A DNA stretch of 64,000 nucleotides from Symbiobacterium thermophilum IAM 14863 (lineage in GTDB: Bacteria > Bacillota > Sulfobacillia > Symbiobacteriales > Symbiobacteriaceae), in contig NC_006177.1 in the NCBI RefSeq assembly GCF_000009905.1, positions 1,612,001-1,676,000 on the forward strand, in the 5' to 3' direction. This document shows positions 56,065-64,000 of this stretch, in pieces. Under the pieces are notes generated by a model. That model was not told where the DNA came from. It ran no database searches and saw nothing but the letters and a program-made list of their open reading frames with translations. Position 1 is the first letter of the stretch, and every line of letters starts with the position of its first letter. A program made the translations under genes and the position numbers.

Positions 56065-56203
56065 ATATTTCCCTCCACAGGAAGGAGATGCTACTCAAAG
56101 TGTGGAAATCAGATGGGTTAGGAGAAAAAGTGCCAGAGGGAGAAGCCGCTGGGTAGCGGCGACGGGCGGCGCGCGGCGGCACAGGCCCTGCGCGGGTGCC
56201 GCC
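56065..56203 (+). promoter_or_regulatory. AT-rich pnp leader with mini-ORF and stem-loop
   Basis: Bases 56065-56155 are unusually AT-rich. They contain a 22-codon open frame (ATG 56088 to TAG 56154-56156, with GGAAGGAG abutting the ATG) whose codons are unlike those of the genome. An 8-bp hairpin GGCGGCAC/GTGCCGCC (56175-56203) follows, 40 bases before pnp. Leader stem-loops serve PNPase autoregulation in E. coli; a similar role here is inference. Confidence 0.4.
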
Positions 56204-56243
56204 CGGTGCACCAGACGGTCCTGGGCACAGAAGGAGGACCAAC

Positions 56244-58484
56244 GTGACCGCATCGTTTTCGATGGAGCTCGGGGGCCGCACGATGACCCTCGAGACCGGC
56301 CGCCTGGCCAAACAGGCCAGCGGGTCGGTATTGGTGAACTACGGGGACAGCGTGGTGCTCTGCACCGCAGTAGGCAGCGCAACCCCAAGGGAAGGTGTGG
56401 ACTTCTTTCCGCTGACCGTAGACTACGAGGAGCGCATGTACTCCGTGGGCCGGATTCCGGGCAACTGGTTCCGGCGCGAGGGCCGGCCCACGAGCAAGGC
56501 GATCCTCTGGGCCCGGCTGACGGACCGGCCCATCCGGCCGCTGTTCCCGGAGGGCTTCCGCAACGACGTGCAGGTGGTCTGCACCGTGCTGTCGGTGGAT
56601 CCGGACCATCCCGTGGAGATCATGGGCATGATCGGCGCCTCGGCGGCGCTGACCATCTCCGACATCCCCTTCGAGGGGCCCATCGGCGGCGTCATCGTGG
56701 GGCTGGTGGACGGCCAGTTCGTCATCAACCCCACGGCTGAGCAGCAGGAGCGCAGCGAGATGCATCTGGTCGTGGCCGGCACCGAGCACGCGGTGCTCAT
56801 GGTGGAGGCGGGCGCCAAGGAGGTGCCCGAGCAGACCATGCTGGACGCCATCCTGTTCGGCCACGAGGTCATCAAGAACACCATCATCCCGACGATCAAG
56901 CAGATGCAGGCCGAGGTGGGCAAGCCCAAGCGGGAGGTGGTGCTCTTCAACCCGCCCCCCGAGCTGGAGCAGGCGGTGCGGGAGGCGGCCACCGTCCGGC
57001 TGCGGGAGGCGGTTCGCAATCCGGACAAGCTGGCCCGGGAGGAGGCCGTCGCCGCGGTGGGCGAGGCCGTTCAGGCCGAGCTGGCGGAGCAGTTCCCCGA
57101 ATCGGAGAAGCACATCGCCTACCTGCTGAAGAAGGTGCTGAAGGAGGAGGTGCGCCGGGCGATCATCGAGGAGGGCATCCGGCCCGACGGGCGCAGCCTC
57201 ACCGAGATCCGGCCTATCGAGTGCGCCGTGGACCTCCTGCCCCGGCCTCACGGCTCCGGCCTCTTCCAGCGGGGCCAGACCCAGGTGCTCTCGATCTGCA
57301 CCCTGGGCACCCTGGGCGACATGCAGAAGCTGGATGACCTCACGCTGGAAGAGACCAAGCGGTTCATGCACCACTACAACTTCCCGCCCTACTCCGTCGG
57401 CGAGACGCGGCCGCTGCGCGGCCCCGGCCGCCGCGAAATCGGCCACGGCGCGCTGGCCGAGCGGGCTCTGGAGCCCGTCATTCCTCCCGAGGAGGAGTTC
57501 CCGTACACCATCCGAGTCGTGTCGGAGGTGCTGGAGTCCAACGGCTCGTCCTCGATGGCCTCGGTCTGCGGCTCCACGCTGGCGCTGATGGCGGCCGGCG
57601 TGCCCATCAAGGCGCCGGTGGCCGGCGTGGCCATGGGTCTGGTGGAGGATCCCGAGACCGGCCGCTACGCCGTGCTCACCGACATCCAGGGCATCGAGGA
57701 CGCCCTGGGCGACATGGACTTCAAGGTGGCCGGCACTAAGAAGGGCGTCACCGCCCTGCAGATGGACATGAAGATCTCCGGCACCAGCCGGGAGATCCTG
57801 GAGAAGGCCTTGATGCAGGCGCGCGAGGGCCGCATGTTCATCATGGAGAAGATGCTGGCCTGCATCTCCGAGCCGCGCAAGGAGCTGTCGCCTTGGGCGC
57901 CGCGCATCATCACGATGAAGATCTCGCCGGAGAAGATCCGGGACGTCATCGGCAAGGGCGGCTCCACCATCAACAAGATCATCGAGGAGACCAAGGTGGG
58001 CCACACCAAGGTGGAGATCGACATCCAGGACGACGGCACGATCTACATCGCCGCCGTGAACCTGGAGGCCGGCGAGCGGGCCCGCCAGATGATCGAGGCG
58101 CTGGTGAAGGATCCCGAGCCCGGCATGATCTACACCGGCCGGGTCACGCGGCTCATGCAGTTCGGCGCGTTCGTCGAGATCCTCCCCGGCAAGGAAGGGC
58201 TTGTGCACATCAGCGAGCTGTCGGACAAGCGGGTAGCCCGGGTCGAGGACGTGGTCAACATCGGCGACGAGGTGACCGTGAAGGTCACGGAGATCGACCG
58301 GCTCGGCCGCATCAACCTCTCCATCAAGGACGCCATGCCGAAGCAGGCGGCCTCCCAGCCGTCAGGGCGGCCGGAGGCCCGCCAGCCCCAGCCGAAGCCC
58401 GGCCAGGGCAAGCCCGGTCCGGCCAAGGCCGGGGCCGGCAGGCCGGGTCCCGGCAAGCCGGGTCCGGGCCGACACGGTCGATAG
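56244..58484 (+). CDS. pnp: Polyribonucleotide nucleotidyltransferase
   Basis: 746-aa PNPase, the phosphorolytic 3'-5' exonuclease. Two RNase PH domains ([20 protein letters not shown] at the start, and [20 protein letters not shown] in the second), with conserved [20 protein letters not shown], then KH ([18 protein letters not shown]) and S1 ([20 protein letters not shown]) domains. The last 45 residues are a Pro/Gly/Lys-rich tail of PGP-type repeats. GTG 56244 with AGAAGGAGG at 56230-56238. Confidence 0.97.
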
Positions 58485-58507
58485 AGCCCGTCGGTCCAGT
58501 CGGACGC

Positions 58508-58529
58508 GAGGGGGGCTGCGGCCCCCCTC
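58508..58529 (+). terminator. Hairpin after pnp
   Basis: GAGGGGGG/CCCCCCTC perfect 8-bp stem, CTGCGG loop, no U-tract; 25 bases before the next start, so probably a processing or stabilising stem. Confidence 0.5.
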
Positions 58530-58554
58530 TGCGCCTTTGCAGGAGGGTAGGCGA

Positions 58555-59835
58555 GTGACCTTCTACCGGAAAACGACGCTGCCCAACGGCCTCCGGGTGG
58601 TCACCGAGGCGATCGGCCACGTGCGCTCCGCCGCGGTGGGGGTGTACGTGGGCACCGGCAGCCTGTATGAAGCGCCGGCGGAGATGGGTGTCTCCCACCT
58701 GATCGAGCACATGCTGTTCAAGGGGACCGAGCGGCGGTCGGCCCTGGAGATCGCCCGCGCGATTGACGGCCGGGGCGGCGCACTGAACGCATACACCGCA
58801 AAGGAGTACACCTGCTACTACGCGCGGGTGCTGGACGAGCATCTGCCCCTCGCCCTGGACGTGCTGGCCGACATGATCCTCAACTCCCGATTCGACCCGG
58901 ACGACCTCGCGCGCGAGAAGGACGTCATCTGCGAGGAGATCCGGATGTACGACGACGTTCCCGACGACCTGGTCCACGACCTGTTCGCCGGGGCGCTTTG
59001 GCGCGGCCATGCGCTGGGCCGGCCGATCGTGGGTACGGTGGAACGAGTCCAGGCGATGTCCCGCGCGGACATCCTCGCGTACAAGAACCGCCACTACGTG
59101 CCGGCCAACATGGTGGTGGCCGCGGCGGGCCACCTGGAGCACGAGCGCGTGGTGGAGTGGGTGGCAGAGCTGTTCGGCGCCGCGGCAGCGGAGGCGGATG
59201 GCCGGCCGGCGCCGGACGCGCCGCCCGTGCCCCGGACCCCGGCCATCGCGGTCCGGCAGAAGGAGATCGAGCAGGCGCACCTGGTGCTGGGCACCACGGC
59301 CCTGTCGCTGGACGACCCCAACATCTACGCCCTGCACGTCCTCAACGCGATCGTGGGCGGGTCCAGTTCCAGCCGGCTGTTCCAGGAGGTGCGGGAGAAG
59401 CGGGGACTGGCGTATTCCGTGTACTCGTATCACTCTTCGTACCGGAGCGCGGGCGCCTTCGGCGTATATGCAGGCGTCTCGCCCCGCATGGTCGGGGCGA
59501 CGCTGGACGTGGTCACCGGCGTGCTCAGCGAGCTGGGCCGCAGGGGCGTGACGGAAGAGGAGCTGGCCGAAGCCCGGGAGCAGTTGAAGGGACAGTTGAT
59601 GCTCGGGCTCGAGTCCACCTCCAGCCGCATGAGCCGGCTGGGGCGGGGGGAACTGATCCGCGGTTTCGTCCACAGCCCCGACGAGGTGATCGCCCGGGTA
59701 GAAGCGGTGACCCTGGAGCAGGTGAACGAACTGGCGCACCGGCTCTTCGTGGAGGAGGCGCGGGTGATGGCGGCCGTGGTGCCCCACGCGCTCCAGTACG
59801 ACTTTGCGCAATACGGGGAGGTTCTGCATGACTGA
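58555..59835 (+). CDS. M16 family zinc peptidase (YmxG/MlpA-like)
   Basis: 426-aa processing-peptidase-like protein. The inverted zinc motif HxxEH is seen in VSHLIEHMLFKGTERRSALE, with the distal Glu in LAREKDVICEEIRMY, and the second half has the RxxxY-type FQEVREKRGLAYSVYSYHSS. Homologous to Bacillus YmxG/MlpA, which follows pnp there too. GTG 58555 with AGGAGGG at 58541-58547. It overlaps the dut start by eight bases. Confidence 0.92.
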   Translation: MTFYRKTTLPNGLRVVTEAIGHVRSAAVGVYVGTGSLYEAPAEMGVSHLIEHMLFKGTERRSALEIARAIDGRGGALNAYTAKEYTCYYARVLDEHLPLALDVLADMILNSRFDPDDLAREKDVICEEIRMYDDVPDDLVHDLFAGALWRGHALGRPIVGTVERVQAMSRADILAYKNRHYVPANMVVAAAGHLEHERVVEWVAELFGAAAAEADGRPAPDAPPVPRTPAIAVRQKEIEQAHLVLGTTALSLDDPNIYALHVLNAIVGGSSSSRLFQEVREKRGLAYSVYSYHSSYRSAGAFGVYAGVSPRMVGATLDVVTGVLSELGRRGVTEEELAEAREQLKGQLMLGLESTSSRMSRLGRGELIRGFVHSPDEVIARVEAVTLEQVNELAHRLFVEEARVMAAVVPHALQYDFAQYGEVLHD

Positions 59836-60274
59836 ACGACGGTTTGCGCCCTTGCGCGGCTACGAGGGCCGCGTCCGGCTGCCCCAGCGCAAGACCCGCC
59901 TTTCGGCGGGGTACGACCTGGAGGCGGCGGAGGAGGTCACGATTCCGCCCGGTCAGGTCGCGCTGGTGCCCACGGGGCTGAAGGCCTACATGGGGGAGGA
60001 TGAGGTGTTGCTGCTGGCTGTGCGCTCGAGCCTCGCGGTCAAGCGCCGGCTTGCGCTGGCCAACGGCATCGGGGTCATCGACGCCGACTACGCGGACAAC
60101 CCCGACAACGAGGGGCACATCCTGGTGGCGCTGGTCAACCTGGGCACCGAGCCGGCGACCATCGCCTGCGGGGAGCGGGTGGCGCAGGGGATCTTCGTGC
60201 GCTACCTCACCGTGGCCGGCGACCAGCCCGGGGGCCTGCGCACGGGCGGCATCGGATCGACCGGCACGGCTTAG
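59828..60274 (+). CDS. dut: dUTP diphosphatase
   Basis: 148-aa trimeric dUTPase hydrolysing dUTP to dUMP. Motifs: SAGYDLEAAEEV (I), VRSSLAVKRRLALANGIGVI (II) then DADY (III), VALVNLG and ERVAQGIFVRY (IV), and a C-terminal Gly-rich GGLRTGGIGSTG (V). ATG 59828 lies within the end of the peptidase gene. Confidence 0.9.
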   Translation: MTERRFAPLRGYEGRVRLPQRKTRLSAGYDLEAAEEVTIPPGQVALVPTGLKAYMGEDEVLLLAVRSSLAVKRRLALANGIGVIDADYADNPDNEGHILVALVNLGTEPATIACGERVAQGIFVRYLTVAGDQPGGLRTGGIGSTGTA

Positions 60275-60286
60275 GGGGGAGCAAGG

Positions 60287-60481
60287 GTGGACAGCGAGCG
60301 GGAGACCCGGGCGCGCATCGAGGAGCTGCGGCAGCGGCTGCACCGGCAGGTGAGCGGCCCTCTCACGCCGCATCAGTTGCAAGGCCTTCTGCCCATCAGC
60401 CAGGAGATCGACCGGCTTGCGGTGGACTTCATCCGGCGGCGCTGGCAGCAGACGGCGGTTAAGCAAGCACAGAGAAAGTGA
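60287..60481 (+). CDS. Spo0E-like sporulation regulatory protein
   Basis: 64-aa helical protein. The C-terminal helix LLPISQEIDRLAVDFIRRRW matches the Spo0E-family signature (SQELDxLIxxY-like), with Phe in place of the usual Tyr. The N-terminal helix is RIEELRQRLHRQV. Spo0E proteins dephosphorylate Spo0A~P. GTG 60287 has GGGGGGAG upstream and directly follows dut. Presence supports a spore-forming host. Confidence 0.75.
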   Translation: MDSERETRARIEELRQRLHRQVSGPLTPHQLQGLLPISQEIDRLAVDFIRRRWQQTAVKQAQRK

Positions 60482-60587
60482 TCGGGTCTGCGGCAGGATT
60501 TTGCTCTGATGGTGTTGAAGGAAGGCTTACATATTTTAGTCATGGTAATTCTGGTAGTGGAAGGGTAGCGTGAACGGAGGTACGGCC

Positions 60588-61046
60588 ATGAGACGGGGAA
60601 CGGCGGCGGAACAGAAAGTGGTTGTGTTTGCCATCGGCGGACAGGAGTACGCCCTGCCCATCGCGGGCGTGCGCGAGATCATCACCTGGACGGCGCCAAC
60701 GCCGGTACCCGATTCCCCACCGTACGTGGAAGGGGTCATCTCCGTGCGCGGCGAGGTGCTGCCGGTGATGGACCTTGGCCGCCGCTTCGGCCTGACCAGC
60801 CGGCGGGAGGCGGAGCAGCGCAGGATTATCATCCTGGAGCTTGCCGGGAAGAGCGCAGGGCTGATCGTGGATGACGTGGTGGCGGTGGAGGATGTGGTCG
60901 AGGGGAAGCTGGCACCCCCCTCGCCCCTCGTGGCCAACCTCGGCGGAATGCACGAGGCCGTGGTGGAAGGCATCCTGCAGCTCGGGGAAGGGCGCCTTGT
61001 GGTAGTGCTGTCCGCGGACCGGCTGCTGGAGACGGCCCTGCAGTAA
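60588..61046 (+). CDS. cheW: Chemotaxis adaptor CheW (first copy)
   Basis: 152-aa CheW with KVVVFAIGGQEYALPIAGVR, SPPYVEGVISVRGEVLPVMD and LELAGKSAGLIVDDVVAVED. Couples receptors to CheA. ATG 60588 with GGAGG at 60576-60580. The 100 bases upstream are AT-rich and probably hold the promoter, which I could not resolve. Confidence 0.92.
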   Translation: MRRGTAAEQKVVVFAIGGQEYALPIAGVREIITWTAPTPVPDSPPYVEGVISVRGEVLPVMDLGRRFGLTSRREAEQRRIIILELAGKSAGLIVDDVVAVEDVVEGKLAPPSPLVANLGGMHEAVVEGILQLGEGRLVVVLSADRLLETALQ

Positions 61047-61078
61047 CGGTGCCCGATCAGTGAAGAGGAGGGTTGCAG

Positions 61079-61552
61079 GTGGTCCAGGAGCAGCGTGAAC
61101 AGCAATCCATTTTTCAAATCGTTGTCTTTCAAATGGACAACGAGTATTATGGAGCCGACATCGCCGTCGTGCGCGAGGTAGTACCCCTCCAGCGGGTTAC
61201 CCGCGTGCCCCGGACCCCCGCTTATGTGCTGGGGGTGATCAACCTGCGCGGCCGGGTCATCCCCGTGATCGATCTCCGCCGCCGGCTGCGGCTGTGCACG
61301 AGCGCAGCCACCAAGGCCACCCGCATCGCCATCGCCGAGGTGGACGGCGACCAGGTGGGCATGGTGGTGGACTCGGTGGAAGAGGTGGCCCGGGTGCCGG
61401 CGGACGCCGTGGAGCCGCCGTCCTCGCTTCTCTCCCGGGTTGACCGCGAGCACGTGCTGGGCGTCGCCAAGGTGGGCGGGCGGCTCGTGACGCTGCTCGA
61501 CCTGCGGCAGATCCTGGTCCGCGAGGAGCGGAAGACACCCGTGGCCCAGTAG
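61079..61552 (+). CDS. cheW: Chemotaxis adaptor CheW (second copy)
   Basis: 157-aa second CheW: QIVVFQMDNEYYGADIAVVR, TPAYVLGVINLRGRVIPVID and VDGDQVGMVVDSVEEVARVP. It differs clearly from the first copy, so it is an old paralogue or serves a distinct receptor set. GTG 61079 chosen for AGGAGGG at 61066-61072; TTG 61073 lies too close to that site. Confidence 0.9.
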   Translation: MVQEQREQQSIFQIVVFQMDNEYYGADIAVVREVVPLQRVTRVPRTPAYVLGVINLRGRVIPVIDLRRRLRLCTSAATKATRIAIAEVDGDQVGMVVDSVEEVARVPADAVEPPSSLLSRVDREHVLGVAKVGGRLVTLLDLRQILVREERKTPVAQ

Positions 61553-61577
61553 ACCGACGACGGAGGGATCGCCACCG

Positions 61578-63710
61578 ATGGGCTCTGGTTTTGACATCTC
61601 TGCAGAGGACATCCGAGTCTTCCTCGACGAGGCGGAGGAACTGCTACAGACGATGGAGGCCGGAATTCTCCGGCTGGAGAGCGATGCCGGCGATCCGGAC
61701 CCGGAGGTCATCCAGGACATTTTCCGGGCAGCGCACACCCTGAAGGGCTCGTCCGCGACCCTCGGCCACCAGCGCATGGCCGAACTGACCCATGCCATGG
61801 AGAACGTCCTGGACAGGCTCCGGAAGGGGAAGGCCAGCGTCACGACACCGCTGGTGGACACGCTGTTCCACTGCCTGGACGCGCTGAAGCTGTTCAAGGA
61901 CGAGATCGCGACGGGCGAGCCGGCACAGGTGAACACCGACGAGCTGATGCGGGAACTGGCCGCCCTGGAGGGGGCTTCTGCGCCTGCGGCGCCTGCCCAG
62001 GCCGCCCCGTCGGCGGACGGTGTGGAGTTTCCGCCGCTGACCGCCCAGCAGCAGGCGAAGGTGGACGAAGCGCGGACGAAGGGGCTGAACGTCTACCAGG
62101 CCCGGCTGGAGATCGCACCGGACGCGGCGATGCCCGCAGTGCGGGCGTTCCAGGCGCTGCTCGCCGTGGGCGACATCGGCGAGATCGTCCTTTCCGTCCC
62201 GACGCAGGAGCAGGTGGAGAACGACCAGGTCGGCTCCGACATGAAGCTGCTCTTTGTGACCAGGGAGAGCCTGCAGAAGGTGCAGGACGTGCTTCGGGAA
62301 GTGCCGGAGATGGCGGTCAGGACGCTGGCGGCCTATGAGCCGGTCTCCGCGGCGGCGCCGTCCGGGCCGACGCCGGCCGGCGAGGTCGCCGCTGCGGCCA
62401 TGGCGCCGGCCGCGCCCAAGGCGGGTCCGGTCCCCGCGGGCGACAACGGCGCAGGCAACGGCGGCGGCGCGCTGCGCACCCCGCGCGGCGGCATGCGGAC
62501 GGTGCGGGTGGACGTCGAGGTGCTTGACAATCTGATGAACACCGTGGGCGAGCTGGTGATCGAACGGACCCGGCTGCAGCAGGTGCTGAGCCGGCTGGAA
62601 GTGGAGCGGGAGGGCGACGAGCTCTCGCAGACCATGTCCTCGGCTCTGGCCCAGCTGGGCCGGCTCACCGGCAACCTGCAGGAGGAGATCCAGCGGGCCC
62701 GCATGATCCCGGTCGAGAACCTGTTCCGCAAGTTCCCGCGGATGGTCCGGGACATCGCCCAGAAGTTCGGCAAGGAGATCAACTTCATCATGCGGGGCGA
62801 GGAAACGGAGTTGGACCGGTCGGTCATCGAGGAGATCGGCGATCCGCTGATGCACCTGCTGCGCAACGCCGTCGACCACGGCATCGAGCCTCCGGAGGTG
62901 CGGGTGGCGGCGGGCAAGCCGGCCGCCGGCACCGTGATCCTGGAGGCGTTCCACGAGGAGAACCACATCATCATCTCCGTGCGCGACGACGGCCGCGGCG
63001 TGGATCCGGAGAAGATCCGGGCCAGCGCCGTGCGCAAGGGCATCCTCTCCGAGGAGGCCGCCCGGAGGCTGTCGGATCCCGAGGCGATCAACCTCATCTG
63101 GTCGCCGGGCTTCTCCACCGCGGACAAGGTGTCGGACGTGTCCGGCCGCGGCGTGGGCCTCGACGTGGTGCAGAAGAACATCGAGCGGATCAACGGCTCG
63201 GTGGAGATCCGCAGCACCGTGGGCCAGGGAACCGAGTTCCGGGTGAAGCTGCCGCTTACGCTGGCCATCATCCGGGCGCTGCAGGTGGAACTGTTGGGCA
63301 CCATCTACTGCATCCCGCTGGGTTCGGTGGTGGAGACCGACCGCATCCCGGTGAGCGAGATTCAGACCGTGCGCCAGCGGGAGGTGGTCGTGAAGCGGGG
63401 CGAGGTCATCCCCCTGCTCCGGCTGGCGGAGGCCTTCGAACTGCAGCGGCCGGAAGGCGCCGAGGAACCCGACGAGATCTTCGTGGTCATCGTCGCCGTG
63501 ATGGGGCGGCAGATCGGGCTGGTGGTCGACTCGCTCATCGGTGAGGGCGACGTGGTGATCAAGCCCCTGGGCCGGTTCATCGGGGAGATCCCCGGCATCT
63601 CGGGCGCCACCATCATGGGCGATGGCGACGTCGCCATCATCCTGGACGTGTCCAGTCTGGTCAACTCCGTTCAGGATGAGGCGGGGCGGCTGGAGATGGT
63701 CGCGCACTAG
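61578..63710 (+). CDS. cheA: Chemotaxis histidine kinase CheA
   Basis: 710-aa CheA. P1 Hpt domain with phosphorylatable His in RAAHTLKGSSATLGHQRMAE (about residue 53), P2 and linker rich in Ala/Pro (about 135-310), and P3 dimerisation (LDNLMNTVGELVIERTRLQQ). P4 kinase follows with N box LLRNAVDHGIEPPE, G1 RDDGRGVD, G2 SGRGVGLDVV and GQGTEF, then the P5 CheW-like domain. ATG 61578 with GGAGGGATC upstream. Followed by a CheC-like gene. Confidence 0.96.
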   Translation: MGSGFDISAEDIRVFLDEAEELLQTMEAGILRLESDAGDPDPEVIQDIFRAAHTLKGSSATLGHQRMAELTHAMENVLDRLRKGKASVTTPLVDTLFHCLDALKLFKDEIATGEPAQVNTDELMRELAALEGASAPAAPAQAAPSADGVEFPPLTAQQQAKVDEARTKGLNVYQARLEIAPDAAMPAVRAFQALLAVGDIGEIVLSVPTQEQVENDQVGSDMKLLFVTRESLQKVQDVLREVPEMAVRTLAAYEPVSAAAPSGPTPAGEVAAAAMAPAAPKAGPVPAGDNGAGNGGGALRTPRGGMRTVRVDVEVLDNLMNTVGELVIERTRLQQVLSRLEVEREGDELSQTMSSALAQLGRLTGNLQEEIQRARMIPVENLFRKFPRMVRDIAQKFGKEINFIMRGEETELDRSVIEEIGDPLMHLLRNAVDHGIEPPEVRVAAGKPAAGTVILEAFHEENHIIISVRDDGRGVDPEKIRASAVRKGILSEEAARRLSDPEAINLIWSPGFSTADKVSDVSGRGVGLDVVQKNIERINGSVEIRSTVGQGTEFRVKLPLTLAIIRALQVELLGTIYCIPLGSVVETDRIPVSEIQTVRQREVVVKRGEVIPLLRLAEAFELQRPEGAEEPDEIFVVIVAVMGRQIGLVVDSLIGEGDVVIKPLGRFIGEIPGISGATIMGDGDVAIILDVSSLVNSVQDEAGRLEMVAH

Positions 63711-63721
63711 GAGGAGCACAG

Positions 63722-64000
63722 ATGAAGCTGCAGCCCAGCCAGTGGACTGCCCTGGAGCAGATGGTCACCCAGGCGCTGGCCGAAAGTTCACGATCGCTTT
63801 CGCAGATGACGACGGGTGAGATCAGGCTCGATGCTCCGCAACTTTCATTCGTACCCCTGAGGGAGCTGCCTGGGGTGGCAGGCGGCCCCGACCACGTCGT
63901 GACAGCGGTTTATGTCGGCATCGAGGGAGAGCTGCAGGGCCACGTGATCCTGCTCTTCCAGCCGAAGGAGGCCCGGGCGCTGGTCGACCTCCTCCTCGGC
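63722..64000 (+). CDS. CheC-like phosphatase (5' part)
   Basis: 93 residues visible before the window ends. The pattern SFVPLRELPGVAGGPDHVVT, then AVYVGIEGELQGHVILLFQP and ALVDLLLG, is that of CheC/FliY/CheX-type proteins that dephosphorylate CheY-P. The first helix lacks the usual ExxN catalytic motif (it reads ALEQMVTQALAESSRSLSQM). A second catalytic site may lie beyond the edge. ATG 63722 has AGGAGGAG immediately upstream. Confidence 0.75.
   Translation, partial: MKLQPSQWTALEQMVTQALAESSRSLSQMTTGEIRLDAPQLSFVPLRELPGVAGGPDHVVTAVYVGIEGELQGHVILLFQPKEARALVDLLLG

Overview
The window is a 64 kb stretch of a very GC-rich (roughly two-thirds G+C, GC-rich third codon positions) chromosome with gene content and order typical of Firmicutes. 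Recognisable blocks are rbgA-rnhB-yraN, dprA-topA-trmFO-xerC-codY, rpsB-tsf-pyrH-frr-uppS-cdsA-dxr-rseP-ispG-proS, polC, rimP-nusA-ylxR-ylxQ-infB-rbfA-nrnA-truB-ribF, rpsO-pnp-M16 peptidase-dut, and cheW-cheW-cheA-cheC. CodY, PolC, a T-box leader, a Spo0E-like protein and a YtvI-like protein point to a spore-forming, motile Firmicute. High GC plus frequent GTG/TTG starts fits Symbiobacterium or a close relative; this assignment is inference. Almost everything is on the plus strand; only a patatin-like gene and a decayed fragment beside it are on the minus strand.

Layout. 0-5.3 kb: end of the ribosome-assembly GTPase RbgA, RNase HII, YraN, the ComM/YifB ATPase, a small charged protein, a TusA-like protein and an M20 peptidase. 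5.4-12.5 kb: DprA, topoisomerase I, TrmFO, XerC, an unreported 43-codon ORF coupled to xerC, and CodY; hslVU, usual between xerC and codY in Bacillus, is absent. 12.6-16.4 kb: a short motility-type cluster (FlbD, PilZ, FapA-like, three small proteins) where Bacillus carries its large fla/che operon. 16.4-28.4 kb: translation, lipid, isoprenoid and protease genes ending in a T-box-controlled prolyl-tRNA synthetase. A remnant of a tandem duplication of the dxr tail and rseP lies between those two genes.

28.4-36.1 kb is an accessory insertion between proS and polC: a decayed gene, a patatin-like phospholipase, a cupredoxin, a complete MntABCD-type metal ABC transporter, a glycosyltransferase and an MgtC-family protein. 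Upstream of mntA lie a Fur-family-like box, a promoter, an MntR-like palindrome and a hairpin-terminator leader. 36.2-40.7 kb is polC. 40.7-44.7 kb is a second insertion (lipoate-ligase-like protein, HAD phosphatase, DUF4149 membrane protein, ADP-ribosylglycohydrolase with an extra N-terminal domain, a membrane protein). 44.7-54.5 kb is the nusA-infB operon with an attenuator-like leader. 54.5-64 kb holds rpsO, an ECF sigma/anti-sigma pair, pnp, an M16 peptidase, dUTPase, Spo0E-like protein, and chemotaxis genes running off the end.

No rRNA, tRNA, CRISPR array, insertion sequence or prophage was seen. The most notable non-coding material is the mntA control region, the dxr/rseP duplication scar, a CodY-box-like site in an AT-rich island upstream of the xerC-codY block, and structured leaders before rpsB, tsf, pyrH, rimP and pnp.
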